Source: Bacteroidota bacterium (GTDB taxonomy: Bacteria > Bacteroidota > Ignavibacteria > Ignavibacteriales > Melioribacteraceae). Taken from it: a stretch of 64,000 bases of DNA. Position 1 is the stretch's first letter, and every line of letters starts with the position of its first letter. Below the pieces are notes generated by a model. That model was not told where the DNA came from, did not search any database, and was given only the letters and a program-made list of their open reading frames with translations. Shown here one piece after another: positions 45,610-54,896 of the stretch. The DNA is taken from positions 372,001 through 436,000 of the forward strand of contig JAEWUC010000005.1 of assembly GCA_023397505.1 (NCBI GenBank), in the 5' to 3' direction. The translations under genes were made by a program, and so were the position numbers.

Positions 45610-46836
45610 TTAGGTGTTTACTGTCTGCATCTTCTTAGTCATTTGCCTAATCGAAGGAATGTAAAACGAAACCACGCCGATTATAGCGATAACAGCTCCC
45701 GCAATCACGAATGCATTTGTAATTCCTATCTTATCCGCAATTAAACCGGTTTGAAGCAATCCGATCATTGAAGGAAGCATAGTAACACTTCCGAATATTG
45801 AGAATACCCTGCCCAATGCTGCCGGGTCTATAGTTGTTTGCAGTACAACAGTAAAAGAGCCGTGGTGCATTGCGCCAGATATACCTGCAATAAATGTTAG
45901 CGTTACAAAAATCCAAAACACAGTAGAAGGCAAGACACCTGAAAATAAAAATGTTATTCCTATTACAATGTACATTGTGTTTATCAAAACAATTTTATTC
46001 ACTTTGAATTTAGGCATACCCATTACGAGCCCGCCGAGCAGCATACCCAACCCCCATCCCACTTCTACAATGCTCATCATATAAGTATTTCCGGAAAAAT
46101 GATTGAGCGTCATCAACGGGAACAAAGCGGCAATAGGCATAAGAAAGAACATCATTACAATCATAAAGACAAACATCATCAGTAATCCTCGGTTTGAATA
46201 AATTTCTTTCAGACCTTCTTTCATTTCCCGCAACATATCCGGTGTTTGAGTAACATCATTCTTTTGAGGATTTGGAATTGCAACAGCAGCAAGAGTAATA
46301 ACAGCTATTACGGCGCCGATGACATCAAACATTAGAACATAAGTCATGTCAAGCACGGTTATAAAAACAGCCGCCAGTGCCGGTCCGGCAATTGTGCTTA
46401 TAGATTGAATAACTTGATTAATTCCTGCGATGCGCATCAGTTGAGATTCCGGTGCTAGCAAAGGAATTGATGCCTGCATAGCAGGAACATGAAAAGCCGC
46501 ACCGATCGACCGAAGCGCGAGTAAAATATAAATGTAGCCAACTTCAACTTTGCCGAAATAAAATAATATTCCAAGTACTATGGAACATAACGCAATAAAA
46601 ACATCAGCAAAAATCATTGTTAATTTTCTGTCCCATCTGTCAATCAATACTCCTGTGAACAAACCCAAAAGTAACTGAGGCAGTAAAGCTGCCATCGTTG
46701 CAAAAGCCAATACTTCCGCCGATTTTGTTTCTACACTTAACCAAAAGACAACTGCATAACCTACGACCGCACTGCTCAGTGTTGAAAATATTTGCCCTGT
46801 CCAAATAATGATAAATACTTTTTTCCAATCATTCAT
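45610..46836 (-). CDS. MFS transporter (DHA3/EntS-like)
   Basis: From the ATG at 46836 the protein has 408 residues and 12 membrane helices. The inter-helix 2-3 motif GVLIDRWDRKLTMI is typical of the DHA3 drug/siderophore exporter group, as is the opening WKKVFIIIWTGQIFSTLSSA. AAGGGGG lies before the ATG; a TTG at 46857 would precede that site. Substrate is not determinable; location in an iron block makes siderophore or xenosiderophore export plausible. It is the only minus-strand gene between 16 kb and 64 kb. Confidence 0.88.
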   Translation of the reverse strand: MNDWKKVFIIIWTGQIFSTLSSAVVGYAVVFWLSVETKSAEVLAFATMAALLPQLLLGLFTGVLIDRWDRKLTMIFADVFIALCSIVLGILFYFGKVEVGYIYILLALRSIGAAFHVPAMQASIPLLAPESQLMRIAGINQVIQSISTIAGPALAAVFITVLDMTYVLMFDVIGAVIAVITLAAVAIPNPQKNDVTQTPDMLREMKEGLKEIYSNRGLLMMFVFMIVMMFFLMPIAALFPLMTLNHFSGNTYMMSIVEVGWGLGMLLGGLVMGMPKFKVNKIVLINTMYIVIGITFLFSGVLPSTVFWIFVTLTFIAGISGAMHHGSFTVVLQTTIDPAALGRVFSIFGSVTMLPSMIGLLQTGLIADKIGITNAFVIAGAVIAIIGVVSFYIPSIRQMTKKMQTVNT

Positions 46837-47250
46837 AGAATTCCCCCTTGAATTCAAGATTAATGTATATGCAACCCGATTACCTGAATAAGGTAAAGGT
46901 TACCGTGAACACTTAATTTGCAATAAGATCATCTTCAAAATTTCTTGAAGATATAAGAAGAATTTCCGGGTTTGATTAACCCCGTATTCTTGTAAAGAAT
47001 TGAAATCTGATATGATTTGTAATTTTCATCGAAGTAAGAATTTTTGTTGCTCTAAACATAATGTGTTTTACTAAGCGAAACAAGAGGTCTAAATCCAATA
47101 AATTGTTAGTACTTAGCATAGCATTGCTGTTTTGATCCCTATTAAGTGGGATATATCAAGCCTCAATTCCCATCTTTCGGCGATTGTAACCGGATTTAGG
47201 CATCCATAATTTTACTCCAGAATTTATAGTTACTTCTGGGGAAAGGAGCA
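46837..47250. promoter_or_regulatory. Intergenic region between divergent MFS and porin genes
   Basis: There is no gene in these 414 bases. A small palindrome ATCCC/GGGAT near 47134-47152 resembles the inner stem of the element at 45494. Next to the porin gene, CTCCAGAA (47215-47222) can pair with TTCTGGGG (47234-47241), directly upstream of the GGAAAGGAG ribosome binding site. The promoters of both divergent genes must lie here. I see no classical Fur box by eye. Confidence 0.4.
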
Positions 47251-48432
47251 ATGAAACTTGTATTTTTACGATCGTTTTTTTCATTAATAACCATTACTGT
47301 AATTAATGCACAACAACAATCGCCGTTTGGCACGGCTGATTCGAGTTTATCTATAAATAATATAAAAATATTTACGCATGAAGCATCATATACCGGGGAT
47401 ATAGCCGGCAATTTAACCGGCGGCAAAAAAACCGGCGCTTTGTTTCTTGGAATGGCAAATATTAAAATCGGTTTCGAAACTAAAAATATCGGTTTGTGGG
47501 AAGGCGGTGAATTTTTTCTGAACGGCGCTTCAACACACGGTGGCACTCCATCGGAAAAATTACTTGGTGATTTTCAAGTAGCATCAAACATCGAAGCTGG
47601 AAATCATACATATCTTCATGAACTTTGGTACAAGCATTCATTCGAAACATTTGAGATAACAATTGGATTACAGGATTTAAACGCTGAGTTTGTTACAAGT
47701 GAATACTCAGGTTCATTTATAAACAGTTCTTTCGGAATTCCTTCTTTGATCGCGGATAACATTCCTGTTCCTATATTTCCTTTAACCGCGCTTGGAATCG
47801 CGGGCAAATTTAAAATAAGCGAAGATGTTGCAATTCAAGCCGCAATATTCGACGGACTTCCGGAAGATTTTGAAAGCAATCAGTATAATGTTAATTGGGA
47901 TTTAAAAAGTAACGACGGCGTTCTTGTGTTTTCGGAATTACAACTCGCTACAAATTTTGGAAATTTACCCGGCACTTTGAAAGCAGGATATTATTATCAT
48001 TCGCATTTGAAAGAAACGTGTCCCGAAACAAAAATAGCAGAAACCGTTTTCGATAAAAACTACGGCTTTTATGCTATCGCTGATCAGAGAATTTTTCAAT
48101 TAAATGAAAACCGCGGATTGGGTTTATTTGCACAATTAGCTGTAAGTCCGACAAATATAAACTCGCACAATTACTATTTGGGCGGCGGTATAAATTACCA
48201 GGGAATATTCGATAATGAAGGTGAAGATTCATTCGGTATTGCGTTTGCCCACGCGGGATTCAACGATAGTTCAGTTAAAAATGAAACGACAATAGAAATG
48301 TTTTATAGAACGGCAGTAACGGAAAATCTTTTTATTCAACCGGATATTCAATACATAATCAACCCGGCCGGAACAGAAAATAATTTAAACAACGCCCTTG
48401 CAGTATTTATGAGATTTGGAATTAATTTTTAG
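47251..48432 (+). CDS. OprB-like carbohydrate-selective porin
   Basis: The 393-residue protein has a signal peptide (cleavage near VINAQ) and a single beta-barrel domain of the OprB family: FLNGASTHGGTPSEKLLGDF, HELWYKHSFETFEITIGLQD and NSSFGIPSLIADNIPVPIFP are family signature regions. It ends in Phe as outer-membrane porins do. Known OprB proteins admit glucose and other sugars; here it sits 9 bases before the FeoAB gene, so it may instead serve ferrous iron or another small solute. GGAAAGGAG precedes the ATG. Confidence 0.85.
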   Translation: MKLVFLRSFFSLITITVINAQQQSPFGTADSSLSINNIKIFTHEASYTGDIAGNLTGGKKTGALFLGMANIKIGFETKNIGLWEGGEFFLNGASTHGGTPSEKLLGDFQVASNIEAGNHTYLHELWYKHSFETFEITIGLQDLNAEFVTSEYSGSFINSSFGIPSLIADNIPVPIFPLTALGIAGKFKISEDVAIQAAIFDGLPEDFESNQYNVNWDLKSNDGVLVFSELQLATNFGNLPGTLKAGYYYHSHLKETCPETKIAETVFDKNYGFYAIADQRIFQLNENRGLGLFAQLAVSPTNINSHNYYLGGGINYQGIFDNEGEDSFGIAFAHAGFNDSSVKNETTIEMFYRTAVTENLFIQPDIQYIINPAGTENNLNNALAVFMRFGINF

Positions 48433-48441
48433 AGTAATTTT

Positions 48442-50946
48442 ATGTTTATGAATTCACAAAATATCCAGGAAATAACATCGGCTCTCCTTTCCAACCTTCA
48501 AAACGGCGAAGTGGGAGTTATTACTAAAATAGTTGGTCACGGCGCATTTAGAAAACGCATAACCGAGATGGGCTTTGTAAAAGGTAAATCAGTTAAGGTA
48601 ATTAAGAATGCCCCGCTTCAAGATCCTATAGAATATGAATTGATGGGATTCCGTGTTTCACTGCGCAGAAGCGAAGCAAGATTAATTGAAGTTGTTCCGG
48701 TTGACGGATTTGATTCGTCTTCGAATCAAAAATTTGACGGCACAATTTCTGATGATGATTTACATGAAACTATAAAAGAAAAGACGCATACTATAAATGT
48801 CGCGCTTGTAGGTAATCCAAACTCCGGCAAAACAACATTATTCAATTATGCAACCGGCAAACACGAGCGTGTTGGAAATTACGGCGGCGTTACTGTTGAT
48901 ACAAAAGAAGCGCATTTAAAACATAACGGTTATAAAATAAATGTTACCGACCTTCCCGGCACTTATTCAATTTCCGAATATTCGCCCGAAGAACTTTTCG
49001 TTCGCAAGCATATTACCGAAACAATGCCCGATGTTGTTGTTAATGTTATTGATTCATCAAATCTCGAAAGAAATTTATTTCTTACCTCGCAATTGATGGA
49101 TATGAACATCAAGGTTGTGATTGCACTAAATATGTACGATGAGCTCGAAGAAAAGGGAGATAAGTTTGATCACGAAGCGCTCGGTAAAATTATCGGCATT
49201 CCAATAATTACTACAATAGCTTCTAAAGGAACGGGAATAAAAGAATTATTTTCAAAAGTTATTGATGTTTACGAAGAACGCGACCCGGTTGCGCGCCATG
49301 CACATATCAATTACGGAACTAATATAGAAGAATCTATCAAACGTTTGAAAAACGAGATTAAGAAGAACAAAAAAATTTATGATTTATTTTACAGCCGTTA
49401 CGCCGCAATCAAATTAATTGAAAACGACAAGGCATTCAAAGATCAAATTGATCAAATACCGGGTTCAGAAAATATTTTATCACTTGCTCAAAAAGAAATT
49501 GCCTCGCTTGAGCATGAGTATAAAGAAAAATCCGATACAATTATTGCCGATGCAAAATACGGTTTCATCCACGGCGTTCTTAAAGAAACTTATAAACAGG
49601 AAAAAATTAACAGGCGGCAAACAAGTCATTCAATAGATTTAATTCTTACGAATAAATATTTGGGCTTCCCTGTTTTCATATTCTTTTTATGGGTGATGTT
49701 TCAATTAACATTTTCGCTCGGCAGTTACCCGATGGATTGGATTGATGCCGGCGTAAGCGAGCTTGGAAATTTTGTCGGCAATGTTTTACCCGAAGGTTCG
49801 CTTCACGATTTGATTGTTGACGGAATTATAGGCGGCGTTGGCGGTGTAATTGTTTTTCTACCGAACATTTTGATTTTGTTTTTCTGCATTTCACTTATGG
49901 AAGATACCGGTTACATGGCGCGTGCGGCTTTTATTATGGATAAATTGATGCACAAAATCGGTCTGCACGGCAAATCTTTCATCCCGCTAATTATGGGTTT
50001 TGGGTGCAATGTACCTGCGGTAATGGCAACGCGTACTTTGGAAAACCGCAAAGACAGAATTTTAACAATGCTTATTCTGCCCTTCATGTCTTGCAGTGCG
50101 CGTTTACCTGTTTATGTATTATTGATATCTGCATTCTTCCCGGCTAATCAAGGACTTGTGCTTTTATCAATTTATTTAATCGGAATTGTTCTTGCAATTC
50201 TGGTAGCGCTTGTATTTAAAAGAATATTCTTTGCAAAGCAGGATGTTCCTTTCGTTATGGAACTTCCGCCATATAGAATTCCGACATTGCGAAACACAAC
50301 CGTTCACATGTGGAATAAAAGCGTCCAGTATTTAACAAAGATGGGAACGGTGATTTTAACCGCATCTATTTTAATTTGGGCGCTCGGTCATTTTCCACGC
50401 GATGTTAAATTTTCCAAAGATTACAATAAAATGGCAAGTGAAATTTCAGCGAGTGTTAATTTATCCGAAAATGAAAAAGAAGAACAACTTGTGCAGATTG
50501 AAATTGATAGAGAGTCCGAACGAATGGAAAAATCGTACATCGGTCAATTGGGACACATGATCGTTCCCGTTATCGAACCGCTCGGCTGGGATTGGAAAAT
50601 CGGTGTAAGCATTATTACAGGTCTTGCGGCTAAAGAAATTGTTATCGGTTCGATGGGTGTGCTTTATCAATCAGATATTTCCGCCGATGAGAATTCCGTA
50701 AATCTTAAAAACAGATTACAAGAACAAGTATTTACCAGCGGTCCGCGAATCGGAGAAAAAGTTTTCTCACCGCTGGTTGCATATTCATTGATGCTTTTTA
50801 TCTTAATTTATTTTCCGTGCGTTGCGGTAATTGCGGCCATCAAAAAAGAAGCTAATTGGAAATGGGCAACGTTCACAATGGTTTACACTACGGTGCTTGC
50901 GTGGTTTATTGCTTTCGGCACCTATTATGTCGGCAGTATTTTTTAA
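48442..50946 (+). CDS. feoB: FeoA-FeoB fusion, ferrous iron transporter
   Basis: The 834-residue protein joins an N-terminal FeoA (SH3-like) domain at about 15-92 (GEVGVITKIVGHGAFRKRIT, GKSVKVIKNAPLQDP) to FeoB. The G domain begins near residue 118: G1 GNPNSGKTT, G3 DLPGTYS, G4 NMYD. The membrane part has the Gate motifs GFGCNVPAVMATR and SCSARLPVYVLL. It imports Fe2+ across the inner membrane. In the order FeoA-FeoB-Cys-rich peptide the Feo operon is complete. A second ATG six bases on is equally possible. Confidence 0.95.
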   Translation: MFMNSQNIQEITSALLSNLQNGEVGVITKIVGHGAFRKRITEMGFVKGKSVKVIKNAPLQDPIEYELMGFRVSLRRSEARLIEVVPVDGFDSSSNQKFDGTISDDDLHETIKEKTHTINVALVGNPNSGKTTLFNYATGKHERVGNYGGVTVDTKEAHLKHNGYKINVTDLPGTYSISEYSPEELFVRKHITETMPDVVVNVIDSSNLERNLFLTSQLMDMNIKVVIALNMYDELEEKGDKFDHEALGKIIGIPIITTIASKGTGIKELFSKVIDVYEERDPVARHAHINYGTNIEESIKRLKNEIKKNKKIYDLFYSRYAAIKLIENDKAFKDQIDQIPGSENILSLAQKEIASLEHEYKEKSDTIIADAKYGFIHGVLKETYKQEKINRRQTSHSIDLILTNKYLGFPVFIFFLWVMFQLTFSLGSYPMDWIDAGVSELGNFVGNVLPEGSLHDLIVDGIIGGVGGVIVFLPNILILFFCISLMEDTGYMARAAFIMDKLMHKIGLHGKSFIPLIMGFGCNVPAVMATRTLENRKDRILTMLILPFMSCSARLPVYVLLISAFFPANQGLVLLSIYLIGIVLAILVALVFKRIFFAKQDVPFVMELPPYRIPTLRNTTVHMWNKSVQYLTKMGTVILTASILIWALGHFPRDVKFSKDYNKMASEISASVNLSENEKEEQLVQIEIDRESERMEKSYIGQLGHMIVPVIEPLGWDWKIGVSIITGLAAKEIVIGSMGVLYQSDISADENSVNLKNRLQEQVFTSGPRIGEKVFSPLVAYSLMLFILIYFPCVAVIAAIKKEANWKWATFTMVYTTVLAWFIAFGTYYVGSIF

Positions 50947-50958
50947 GAAAGGATATTT

Positions 50959-51114
50959 ATGACACAGGATCTAATTGTATTTGCTATTATCACTATGACT
51001 GTCGGCTATGTACTTTTTTCATTCGTAAAAAATTTACGCGCAAAAAAAGTTAGCAATAATTGCGGCGGCTGCACCGGCTGCGAATTATCAAAGTTCGACC
51101 GCGGATGCCATTAA
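50959..51114 (+). CDS. FeoB-associated Cys-rich membrane peptide
   Basis: A 51-residue protein starts at the ATG at 50959, 12 bases after the feoB stop, with AAAGGA before it. It has one membrane helix (LIVFAIITMTVGYVLFSFV), a basic stretch (KNLRAKK) and a C-terminal Cys cluster, CGGCTGCELS ... GCH. This matches the FeoB-associated Cys-rich family that often follows feoB. A role in iron handling or FeoB activity is suggested by family position, not proven. Confidence 0.85.
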   Translation: MTQDLIVFAIITMTVGYVLFSFVKNLRAKKVSNNCGGCTGCELSKFDRGCH

Positions 51115-51239
51115 AACTTTTATAGAGAAGTACAGAGAATATACACCCTCAAAAAATTTTGCATGCCTGATATTCTAACAGTTAACTTTTTCCCTTATAT
51201 TATTGTTGAATCATTATCTAAAATAATAGCGGAACGGTT

Positions 51240-51710
51240 ATGTCTATAAAATATTGGCTTATTAAATCTGAACCAAATACATTTTCAATAGAAGATCTCT
51301 CAAAATCAAAAAACCAAACCACATATTGGGACGGAGTACGCAATTACCAGGCACGTAATTACATGCGCGATGAAATGAAGCTTGGCGATAAAATTATTTT
51401 TTATCACAGCAATTCCGAGCCGCCCGGCGCAGCGGGCATTTGCGAAGTTGTTAAAGAAGCATACCCCGATTTCACCGCCTTCGACCCTGAAAATCCTCAT
51501 TACGATCCGAAAAGCAAAAAAGATAATCCCGCATGGATGATGGTGGACGTGAAATTCGTAAAGAAATTTTCAAAACTCGTTTCACTTTCGGAAATCAAAT
51601 CCAATAAAAAATTACAGAAGATGAAACTCGTTCAACCCGGCAGCCGGCTTTCTGTAATGCCCGTTACAAAAGATGAATTCGACGAGATTGTGAGAATGGG
51701 ATGTAATTAA
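51240..51710 (+). CDS. EVE domain-containing protein
   Basis: The 156-residue protein is one complete EVE domain, of the PUA-like fold that binds modified bases: YWLIKSEPNTFSIEDL, TTYWDGVRNYQARN, FYHSNSEPPGAAGI, AWMMVDVKFVKKF and SRLSVMPVTKDEFD. The aromatic cage positions (Trp in YWDGVRN, and in NPAWMMVD) are present. Such proteins are near-universal in Proteobacteria and others as small single-domain proteins, and are also found next to defence genes. A decayed relative lies at 57888. Confidence 0.92.
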   Translation: MSIKYWLIKSEPNTFSIEDLSKSKNQTTYWDGVRNYQARNYMRDEMKLGDKIIFYHSNSEPPGAAGICEVVKEAYPDFTAFDPENPHYDPKSKKDNPAWMMVDVKFVKKFSKLVSLSEIKSNKKLQKMKLVQPGSRLSVMPVTKDEFDEIVRMGCN

Positions 51711-51895
51711 TAGTAAAGCTTGGTTTAACTGAATGAGATTTTATACAATCGATTAGTTTGAATATTTTCTATTCGCATAATCTTATTATTATGCATAATG
51801 TGACTATAATAATTAGACTGTTAAAGTATTGTTGGAGTAAACTAAAATTGTGTGCCGTAATTGTACGATACCGCAAAACAAAATCTTGATAAAAA

Positions 51896-52543
51896 ATGAT
51901 TGATGAGAATAAATATTTAAAAATTGTATCTAAGACCAAAGCGGATATTACTCCCTTTTTTGATTTAGCAATATATCATGAGGATTTCAGGGATATATTA
52001 GTTAAACATCTAATGGGCAATGAATCAATTAATATTTACTACCATTCATATTTAATTCTTAACGATACAACAAAGTCGGAACCATCATTATTTTATTGTT
52101 ATTGGGAGAAATTTGCATTATTACTTAAGCATGAAAATTCTTACCACAGAAATTATGGTATGGACTTGATAGCAAATTTGATAAGTGTTGATACGGATAA
52201 TAATTTTGACCTGATTATTAACGATTATTATGAACAACTTTATGACGAAAAAGTATCAACAAAAAAATATTGCATTTGTAATTCTGAGAGAATTATCAAA
52301 TATAAACCCCAACTTGCTGCAATCGTAATAACAAAAATTATCGATTCTTTGAGAATAAACGATAATTCAGACAGACATCAAAATTTTCTGATTTCGGAAT
52401 TTCTTAAATTGCTTTTTTCGATTGATAATAAATTGATTGATTTGATTGCTGTGAATGAATTTTTGAATGATGTTTTACATAACACAAAATCAATTAAGAT
52501 AAGAAGAGAGATTAAGAAATACGGCACACAACAAATAGTATAA
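51896..52543 (+). CDS. Unrecognised helical protein, HEAT-like
   Basis: The 215-residue product is AT-rich in codon use and predicted almost all-helical, with repeated helix pairs (FALLLKHENSYHRNYGMDLI, AAIVITKIIDSL) that recall HEAT/ARM repeats of a DNA- or protein-binding scaffold. No signal peptide or catalytic motif is visible. It could be a small regulatory or defence-related scaffold but I do not recognise a family. The start has no clear ribosome binding site. It stands alone, with 185 bases before it and 292 after. Confidence 0.6.
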   Translation: MIDENKYLKIVSKTKADITPFFDLAIYHEDFRDILVKHLMGNESINIYYHSYLILNDTTKSEPSLFYCYWEKFALLLKHENSYHRNYGMDLIANLISVDTDNNFDLIINDYYEQLYDEKVSTKKYCICNSERIIKYKPQLAAIVITKIIDSLRINDNSDRHQNFLISEFLKLLFSIDNKLIDLIAVNEFLNDVLHNTKSIKIRREIKKYGTQQIV

Positions 52544-52835
52544 TGTATAAGAATTTCAGCAGTATTTGAAAGTTTGTGGCTACTTTTTCATTTCAACATT
52601 TATGATGATTTTATCGCAAATTAAATGTTTTTGCCGGTATTGAACCAGAGGAGATGAGGTTTAAGAGAACAAGTTGCTTTGATGTTGGAATTGAACGCGG
52701 TGGTTGGGATAGGATTGTTTTAATTTTAAGATAGAAGAAGAAAAATAACTTGGCTACCGCTTAGCAATATTACCTTTGAATAGTTAAGTGCAAAAAATTT
52801 ATAAATCATGAGTTTTACTGTGGGGGAGAAAACAA
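52544..52835. other. Intergenic region, no gene seen
   Basis: Nothing clearly coding or structured is seen in these 292 bases. The right end holds a strong GTGGGGGAG ribosome binding site for the lipoprotein gene. Confidence 0.4.
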
Positions 52836-53633
52836 ATGAGATATTTTAAGAAAAAAATTTATAGAATTTTTTATTTATTCTGCCTGATACTTTTATTAGC
52901 GGGATGTACCGGTACAGAAAACAGGAATAGTATTGAAATCGAAATGAAGTTCCCAGGATTAACCGAGCGAAATATTGAATGGATTAAAACGGTTAATAGT
53001 AAGGACTCTCTAAACAATTTTTATAATCCTTCTGCTGTGCTGTTATTTGAAAATGAGTGGTACCTTACTCAAGAAGAGATTCAGAAGAAGTTGTACAATC
53101 TTGATATTAGGGAAAGAGTTGTTCTTAAAGTGTATGAACATAGCAGCAATGAGATATTCGAAGTAGGCGAATATATTCTTGCGGATGGCACAGTGTTGAA
53201 ATATCTCACTGCATGTAATAATGAAGATGTCTGGTTTCGTAAGTTAGAAGTTATTTATAAGAAGACTGAAAGTATAACAGACTCCCAAACAATTAAAGAA
53301 GTAATTATGGGGCAAGATAGTAAGTGGCAAAAGATGATCTCGTTGAAAGATGTAGAACAATTGATTGATACATTATTTTGGAAAGATGCCCGGTACTTCA
53401 GTCTTGCTCGCACTAAGTATACAACAACCTATAAAGAATTATTGGCAGAATATACCTGGCTTGAATCACCAAATGATTTTGTGGTGAATATACAGGACTA
53501 CCATATTGTTAGCAATGCGGTAATATACCTAATTGGGCAATATCGGGCTTTTGGCGGACAAGGTTTGTTTACTCTTATTCTAACCAAAAACAAAGCTGGC
53601 GTTTGGAAATACACATTGGATGCAAATTACTAG
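52836..53633 (+). CDS. Lipoprotein of unknown function, possibly tandem NTF2-like
   Basis: The 265-residue protein has a lipoprotein signal (basic start, lipobox LLAGC at residue 22-24). The mature part appears to hold two alpha-beta domains of about 100 residues each: residues 45-130 (WIKTVNSKDSLNNFYNPSAV, VLKVYEHSSNEIFEVGEY) and 165-262 (LIDTLFWKDARYFSLA, GGQGLFTLILTKNKAGVWKY). The cone-like pattern suggests NTF2/SnoaL-like folds, as in DUF4440 proteins, but this is inference. Catalytic residues are not identifiable. Confidence 0.6.
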   Translation: MRYFKKKIYRIFYLFCLILLLAGCTGTENRNSIEIEMKFPGLTERNIEWIKTVNSKDSLNNFYNPSAVLLFENEWYLTQEEIQKKLYNLDIRERVVLKVYEHSSNEIFEVGEYILADGTVLKYLTACNNEDVWFRKLEVIYKKTESITDSQTIKEVIMGQDSKWQKMISLKDVEQLIDTLFWKDARYFSLARTKYTTTYKELLAEYTWLESPNDFVVNIQDYHIVSNAVIYLIGQYRAFGGQGLFTLILTKNKAGVWKYTLDANY

Positions 53634-53738
53634 CAAGGTAAGAAACAGGAGCGGTGCCAGAGAAATGACCATCCAACAAGCATTGATACCGGTCGCCTGG
53701 CTGCATGCAAAAATTTAGAATAAAATAAATATACTCGT

Positions 53739-54335
53739 ATGACAAAAATGATAAACGTAGGAATATTACTCTTTAATGAGGTTGAAGTACTTGATTTTGC
53801 CGGACCATTTGAAGTTTTTTCAATTGCACAAAGAGGTAATGAAAAATTATTCAAAGTAATCACAATAAGTGAAGATGGGGATATTATTCACGCTAGGAAT
53901 GGATTGAAAATACAACCGGACACAAGCTTTAATGACGAACTTGATTTAGATATTCTGATTATTCCGGGAGGATATGGTGCAGAAGAAATTGAGATTAAAA
54001 ACAAAAAAGTTATTAATTGGATAAAATCACAAAAAGAGAAAGTTAAAATTTTAGCATCTGTGTGTACGGGAGCATTCCTCTTAGCTGAATCAGGGATACT
54101 TGATAACAAGAAAGCCACAACACATTGGATGGATATTTCAAGATTAGAAAATGACTACCCAAAAATAATCGTTATTAAGAATAAGAGATTTGTTGATGAG
54201 TCCGATATAATTACTTCTGGCGGAATTTCATCAGGGATAAATATGTCACTCCATATAATTAAAAAACTTTTTGGACTTCAAATTGCTGAGTATACAGCGA
54301 AGAGAATGGAATATGATATTGATATTAAAGAATAA
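53739..54335 (+). CDS. DJ-1/PfpI-family protein
   Basis: The 198-residue protein is a DJ-1/PfpI (class I glutamine amidotransferase-like) domain: VGILLFNEVEVLDFAGPFEV at the N-terminus, LIIPGGYGAEE, and the nucleophile elbow ASVCTGAFLLAESGIL with Cys at about residue 109. THW and Asp follow. It resembles the AraC-linked GATase1 proteins without the DNA-binding domain, such as isonitrile hydratase-like or chaperone/hydrolase members. The exact substrate is unknown. The upstream 105 bases contain no clear ribosome binding site. Confidence 0.85.
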   Translation: MTKMINVGILLFNEVEVLDFAGPFEVFSIAQRGNEKLFKVITISEDGDIIHARNGLKIQPDTSFNDELDLDILIIPGGYGAEEIEIKNKKVINWIKSQKEKVKILASVCTGAFLLAESGILDNKKATTHWMDISRLENDYPKIIVIKNKRFVDESDIITSGGISSGINMSLHIIKKLFGLQIAEYTAKRMEYDIDIKE

Positions 54336-54338
54336 GAA

Positions 54339-54449
54339 TTGCCAGCCGCCAACATACACCGTATAACCAAGAAGGGATTAATTGATATTCGGAGGTTTAT
54401 ATTCCGCTTCAACTTTTGTATAACTTGGCAAATAGAAATCAACATAGAT
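54339..54449. repeat. Cassette-like palindromic spacer between DJ-1 and GNAT genes
   Basis: This 111-base segment has internal symmetry: GCCAA at 54348-54352 and TTGGC at 54425-54429; two GTATAAC boxes at 54361-54367 and 54418-54424; and a central CGGA/TCCG hairpin at 54390-54406. It carries no ribosome binding site or gene. It resembles the folded recombination-site-like spacers between cassette genes. The strict integron core-site consensus is not met here. Confidence 0.4.
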
Positions 54450-54896
54450 ATGATGAGAATAGAAAAAATTACCGAAAACAAAAAACAGTTTCTTGACTTA
54501 TTGTTGCTGGCTGATGAGCAGGAAAATATGATTGACAAATATTTGCCGGGCGGAGACCTGTTTGCTTTATATGACGACGACTTAAAAAGTGTTTGTGTTG
54601 TTGTTGCGATTGACAAGGAAACTTGCGAGTTGAAAAACATAGCAACATACCAGAAATATCAAGGCAAAGGGTACGGCAGAGCATTGATAAATTTCATTTC
54701 TGATTTCTACAAGAACGACTACAAAACAATGCTCGTCGGTACGGGCGAAACGCCGGCAATCTTGTCATTTTATAAAAGTTGTGGATTTGAAAAGTCACAT
54801 CGAGTAAAGAATTTTTTTACAGACAATTACGACCACCTAATGTTCGACGGCGACATTCAACTTGTTGACATGATTTATCTTAAAAAGGATTTGTAG
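54450..54896 (+). CDS. GNAT-family N-acetyltransferase
   Basis: From the ATG at 54450 (a second ATG follows immediately) the protein has 148 residues. The acetyl-CoA-binding motif A is visible as YQGKGYGRALINFI, preceded by CELKNIATYQKY (beta4) and followed by LSFYKSCGFEKSHRVKNF (motif B). The start at 54339 would translate the palindromic spacer. Members acetylate small molecules or proteins; the substrate is unknown. It sits between cassette-like spacers. Confidence 0.88.
   Translation: MMRIEKITENKKQFLDLLLLADEQENMIDKYLPGGDLFALYDDDLKSVCVVVAIDKETCELKNIATYQKYQGKGYGRALINFISDFYKNDYKTMLVGTGETPAILSFYKSCGFEKSHRVKNFFTDNYDHLMFDGDIQLVDMIYLKKDL

Noticed and set aside
51775..51794. Small palindrome GCATAAT/ATTATGC before the unknown gene at 51896
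   Set aside because: It is an AT-rich 7-bp inverted repeat that could easily occur by chance in such sequence.
53630..53863. Minus-strand open frame over the lipoprotein/DJ-1 gap
   Set aside because: It mostly overlaps the start of the DJ-1 gene antisense, has no ribosome binding site and no recognisable domain.
54339..54449. N-terminal extension of the GNAT protein
   Set aside because: It would translate a palindromic spacer; family similarity begins at the ATG at 54450.
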